This document shows, one piece after another, positions 59,060 through 64,000 of a stretch of DNA of 64,000 nt. The stretch spans positions 28,408,201-28,472,200 of the forward strand of contig NC_065571.1 of the NCBI RefSeq assembly GCF_937616625.2, in the 5' to 3' direction. A program made the translations under genes and the position numbers. How positions within the stretch are numbered: position 1 is the first letter of the stretch; each line of letters starts with the position of its first letter. The DNA is from Mercurialis annua. Lineage: Eukaryota; Streptophyta; Magnoliopsida; Malpighiales; Euphorbiaceae. Under the pieces are notes generated by a model. That model searched no databases and was not told the origin of the DNA. It saw only the letters and a list, made by a program, of their open reading frames with translations.

Positions 59060-62000
59060 TGTAATACCCCGTATTTTTCTCGTTATGTTTTTGCTTGATT
59101 TCGGATTGGTTCTTGCATTGAGACACCTTGATTGAGCCTTGTTTTGTATCTTGTATGTTACACATATATCGTGTGGGTATTAGATATTGATTCGATTCAT
59201 TTTCGGGTATTTATTGAAGTTGTTTTCCCATGTTTTCCAAAACTGCCATGTGTTAGTAAAACGTTGATATCTCACAATTGAACGGTCGGATCGGGCTCAT
59301 CTTTGGATATATTGTTCCTAAGAGGATTTATTAAAATCTGGTCGGTTGGATTGTTATTTGGAGGTTTCTAACTCTAAAACTACCTTTTAAACCGTGGGCT
59401 TTAATTGCAGCCCAAGTAAAGCCCACAGGAGTCTATAAATAGACCCCTTAAGTTGCAAACCCTAGCCCCCATTAATCTCCAAACCCTAAAAACGAATTTC
59501 TTCACTCAAAGAACTTGATTTCTTCTTTCTAACAAGTCCGGATGCGATTCATTCCGCTAAGAATATGATTTTACATCCTACTCGCAAGATCTACGCGATT
59601 TCTACGTTGTGTTCTTCATTGGAGGCTTGTGGATTAAATTAAATTCGGTCCAGCCCCTTGAACCTTGGGTTAATACATTATTTATCTTATTGTTCATCAT
59701 CCTTAGGTATTGTTTTCATATCCATTTGATTCATGAATTCATTGCTATGTGATTTTGCCTAGAAATGCATAATATAGGATTTTAATGAAGTGAATTGTTG
59801 CTATTGTCATGCCATGCTTATGCTACTGAGTTTGTATGGATAAAATGATGGTTTGTACATATATAAACTGATGTTACATGTTTTGAAAAGCGTTTGGCAT
59901 GATTCATCAATGTTAGGTTTTTTCTAGCAATTATTGTATTTTAATCGATTTACTGGTTTGAATCTATGAAATTGAGATTCTATGCTTAGGTTACTGATAT
60001 GTATGATATGTTTGATGGATTTGATGTTTATGAACTGATCTTGTTGGTTGTATCAACACTTTGGCATGCTCTCGATTGTTTTAGCTGAAATTGCGTAAAA
60101 TGCTGAATTTGGGTTCTTTAAGAGTTGTAATTGCATAAATGTTTTGCGATGATGTACCTACTGTTCTAAGATGATATATATGATGTTTATATGATTTAGG
60201 ATCAGTGGCTATATGATTTGGGTTGTCGAATGCATGATTTGGTTTGTTTAGCATGTTTAGGCAAATTCTAGCGAAAATGCGTTATCGATTGTTTAAGGGA
60301 TGTTGGCATGAGTTTAGATCTGAGTTGGTTTGGTATTTTGAAATTATGTATGATATACTACTGATCTAAATGAGTTTGGGAGTTTGAATTATAAATGTTT
60401 TGGTACGTGTTGGCTTAGTTTGCAAACTAGCTAGTTTTACATTAAAATGCTTTGATTTCAGATTCGATGCTTTGTAATGACTTAAGATCTGAATTACTTT
60501 CATATTATTGATTATGGCATGTATATGAACTGATCTAAGGTGTTTTGTTTTGGCGATTCATGTTTGGTCTAGTTTTGGGCTAAGTGCCATGAATTCTTAA
60601 TTGGCTTGATGTCGTGAAAAATATATTAATTGATTGCAAATGTTTTGCTATGACATGTGTTATATAAAATGTGATTATTAAGCATGATAGGGCTGTTGTA
60701 TATTGGTGTTTTTCTTATTTTGTTGTGTTTGTCCTTTGCGAACTTTTATCGAATTATAATCATGATGGTATACTTGGGTTTTAATGTTTAATTTGAATTC
60801 CCTTATTTCTCTAAATTGAAACTTTGGTATATTTAAATGATTACGGATTTTAAACGAATTGTTTTACTTTGGTTGGATGTTTGGTTCGGGTTAGACTTGG
60901 GTCGCCCAATTCGTGAGTATAGGCTTGGCAGTTGTGATAACTCGGCTAGCTCACCACTTTGGTTTAAACTTGGTTTTATGATTTTAACTAAGTTATTGAA
61001 ATGGTTTTCCGGATTATGTTTTAAAAGTGGGAACTCAATTGGACTTGACTATCGTATGACTTTGGTTATGTTGAATATGTATGATTACTCTACTTCGGTT
61101 AATGCTTTGACATTTTGGCTAAATATGTGTAGTTACATATTGATGGTGTGTACTTTGGATTGGTTGATATCTGTGCTAGTCCTACGTGTTGTCTAGTACT
61201 CTCTAGAGTTAGGGGATGATATTAATTATGTTTTATGCCTTCTTTTAGACACGTCGACTGCTCGTGCTTCGGAGTCGAAACAGGTTTAGTTGCTTGCCAG
61301 GTTTTTCACGTGGATTTGCAAGCAGTGAGTTTATATCTCTATTTACCTCTTTATTAAGCAAATGTATTATTTTGTATATATATATATATGTATAAGCAGC
61401 TTTTGAATTGTTTTCGGCATTGTGGATTTGATTTGGAACGTGCTACTCGATGGGCATCATCGGGACTGCGTGCGCACCGGTAATGATTATGGTATTGAGG
61501 TAGGTTTGAGATACGTCTCACCTTAGTGAGGGCACCGGTGGAAGATACGTCTCCTGGGCTCACTATTTATTAAGTGATAGTCGGGGATCGGTTATTGAGA
61601 TACGTCTCACCGACAGGACAATGGATTTATAATTGTGGTTTAGGGTTTCATTGATAATCCATAATGAAAATGTTTCATTAAACGTTTTAAAGGTTTTTAA
61701 CTTAATAAATGTAAATGGTTATATAAACTCTACTCAGTAAATCTGACCCCGTTGTTTTCCCAAATTTTCCAGGTTTATGATTTGAAAGCTGGTCCACTCT
61801 GATTCTTTTGATTCCTCGGAGGTTTTTATGTTATTTAAACTAGTTTCTGTTTTCAAACTCTTAGACCGCAGTAGAACTAGTTATTTATTTCATTTGATAC
61901 TACACTTTGGGATTGTCGATATATTCGATTATTATATTTGGCATGATTACTCTGGATTACGATATTGTTATATATAAGGCATGATGTTGAACATTTAAGA

Positions 62001-62187
62001 TATTGAAGTTATTTATATTAGAACTGTAGTATAAATTGCTAGACTTAGGTTGGAGTCTCGGTTGCCCCCGAGCAGTTTTCTGCAGGTTTAAATGATTATT
62101 TGATTTCCGCGAGGCTTGCTACGGGTTTTGGTACAACCATACCCATACCCTAGCGCCGGTCTCGATTCATGAAATTGGGTCGTGACA
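59060..62187 (+). mobile_element. Element D, 3' LTR
   Basis: TGTAATACCCC to GTGACA, 3128 bp, nearly identical to the 5' LTR. TATAAATA lies at 59434-59441, telo-boxes at 59457-59465 and 59481-59489, and a CAG-ending pyrimidine tract ends at 61772. Confidence 0.93.
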
Positions 62188-64000
62188 GTTTCACCTGTTT
62201 AGAAAATTAAGCCAAACGTTCACAAACGTTACAAAACAAAGCCAAGCGTTTCACCTTTTTAGCAATTTCAGCCAAACGTTTACAAACGTTATGAAACAAA
62301 ACAAATCGTTTCACCCTATTAGCAATTTAAGCCAAACATTTACAAACTTTACGAAACAAATCCAAAAGTTTCACCTTTTTAGCGATGGAAGCCAAACGTT
62401 TACAAACGTTATGAAACAAATCCAAACGTTTCACCTTTTTAGCGATTTAAGCCAAACGTTTACAAACGCTATGAAACAAATCCAAACGTTTCGCCTTTTT
62501 AGAGATTTAAGCAAAACGTTTACAAAGGTTAAGAAACAAATCCAAATGTTTCACCTTTTTAGCGATTTATGCCAAACGTTTACAAACGTTACCAAACAAA
62601 TCCAAGCGTTTCACCTTTTTAGCGATTTAAGCCAAACGTTTACAAACGTTATGAATTAAATCCAAACGTTTCACCTTTTTAGCGATTTCAGCCAAACGTT
62701 TACAAACGCTGCGAAACAAATCCAAGCCTTCCACCTTTTTAGCAATTTAAGCCAAACGTTTACAAACGTTACAAAACAAATCCAAACGTTTCACCTTTTT
62801 AGCGATTTAAGCCAAACATTTACAAAGGTTATGAAACAAATCCAAGCGTTTCAATTTTTTAGCATTTGAAGACAAACGTTACGAAACAAATCCAAGCGTT
62901 TCACCTTTTTAGAAATTTAAGCCAAACATTTACAAACGTTACGAAACAAATCCAAACGTTTCACCTTTTTAGAGATTTAAGCCAAACGTTTACAAACGTT
63001 ACCAAATAAATCCAAACGTTTCACCTTTATAGAGATTTAAACCAATCGTTTACAAAGGCTATGAAACAAGTCCAAACATTTCACCTTTTTAGCCATTTAA
63101 GCCAAACTTTTACAAATGTTTCATAACAAATCCAAGCGTTTCACCTTTTTAGTAATTTAAACAAAACGTTTACAAACGTTATAATCCAAGCGTTTCACCT
63201 TTTTAGCGATTTAACCCAAACGTTTACAAACGTTACAAAACAAATCCAAGTGTTTCACCTTTTTAGCGATTTAAGCCAAACGTTTACATACGTTATGAAT
63301 GAAATCTAAACGTTTCACCTTTTAAGCGATTTAAGCCAAATGTTTACAAACGTTACGAAACAAATCCAAACGTTCCATCTTTTTAGCGATTTAAGCCAAA
63401 CGTTTACAAACGATATGAAACAAATAAAAATGTTTCCCCATTTTAGCGATTTAAGCCAAACTTGTAAAACGTTAGGAAACAAATGTAAACGGATAACCTT
63501 TTTAGCGATTTAAGCCAAACGTTTACAAACGTTACGAAACAAATCCAAACGTTTCACATTTTTAGCGATTGAAGTGAAACGTTTATAAACGTTACGATAC
63601 AAATTCAAACGTTTCCCATATCAATTTAAGACAAACATTTATAAACGTTACGAAACAAAACCAAGCGTTTCACCTTTTTAACAATTTAAGCCAAACGTTT
63701 ACAAACGTTACGAAGCAAATCCTAACTTTTCATCTTTTTAGCGATTTAAGCCAAACGTTTACAAACGGTACGAAACAAATCCAAACGTTCCACCTTTTTA
63801 GCGATTTAAGTCAAACATTTACAAACGCTACGAAACAAATCCAAACGTTTCCCCTTTTTAGCAATTTAAGCAAAACGTTTACAAACGTTACTAAACAAAT
63901 CCAAACGTTTCACCTTTTTAGAGATTTAAGCCAAACGTTTGCAAAGGTTACGAAAAAAATCCAAACGTTTCCCCTTTTTAGCGATTTAAGCCAAACGTTT
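62188..64000 (+). repeat. 60-bp satellite array, block IV
   Basis: Array resumes after D in the same orientation, starting with target copy GTTTC (62188-62192), and continues to the window end. The 62400-63180 part is very regular. A CCCATATCAATT variant lies near 63607. Confidence 0.95.

Larger units (their letters stand above)
52047..62187 (+). mobile_element. LARD-like element D, complete
   Basis: This element of 10141 bp has LTRs 52047-55164 (3118 bp) and 59060-62187 (3128 bp) and a 3895-bp interior. A perfect target duplication GTTTC lies at 52042-52046 and 62188-62192; removing element and one copy restores a monomer. By eye the LTRs differ by about 13 substitutions, an 18-bp indel near 53480/60490 and a TA-repeat change of eight bases, which together explain the 10-bp length difference. 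It has no gag or pol. At a commonly used plant rate (1.3e-8 per site per year) this suggests insertion roughly 0.2 million years ago or less. Confidence 0.95.

Overview
This window looks like repeat-filled heterochromatin from a flowering plant, probably a eudicot. I find no functional protein-coding gene, tRNA or rRNA. The assignment rests on a plant-type Ty3/Gypsy Tat-lineage gag-pol fragment, initiator-Met-type primer binding sites followed by long LTRs, plant telo-box motifs in LTR leaders, AT-rich composition and one satellite family. The species is not identifiable by eye.

Layout. (1) 1-8224: LTR element A, + strand; its left LTR is cut by the window edge and its right LTR is broken at 8224. 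(2) 8225-13221: 5' half of a decayed Tat-lineage Ty3/Gypsy element, - strand (5' LTR, tRNA-Arg-type PBS, gag, protease, most of reverse transcriptase). (3) 13222-64000: a 60-bp satellite array, always in the same orientation, interrupted by three complete LTR elements: B (23468-32487, - strand), C (34741-44003, - strand) and D (52047-62187, + strand). Satellite blocks are 13222-23467, 32488-34740, 44004-52046 and 62188-64000, about 22 kb in all. Removing each element with one copy of its 5-bp target duplication restores satellite sequence, so these are real insertions into one array.

Elements A-D form a diverged family of non-autonomous, LARD-like retrotransposons: LTRs of about 2.1-3.1 kb, internal regions of 3.9-4.6 kb, and no gag or pol reading frame. 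They share LTR ends (TGTAATA.. to ..GTGACA), PBS and PPT, and they keep small cis elements in the same order. These are a leader hairpin with a TCGG loop (A, C, D), a central two-hairpin module (A-D) whose second stem is invariant while the loop changes, and a hairpin with a four-base loop 2-6 nt before the PPT (A-D) that shows a compensated base pair in D. A module of about 60 nt occurs both in the LTR and inside the element in A, C and D. This conserved RNA architecture without protein is the most interesting system here: it suggests RNAs kept competent for packaging and reverse transcription by another element's proteins.

Other points of note are a dense cluster of short perfect hairpins in B (26062-26840), non-homologous GC-rich palindromic blocks in the two LTRs of B, nested GC-rich palindromes just before the TATA box of A, and a satellite monomer that begins with four AAAC-headed decamers. 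LTR divergence read by eye (about 13 substitutions in D, roughly 25-30 in C, more in B) makes D the youngest insertion.
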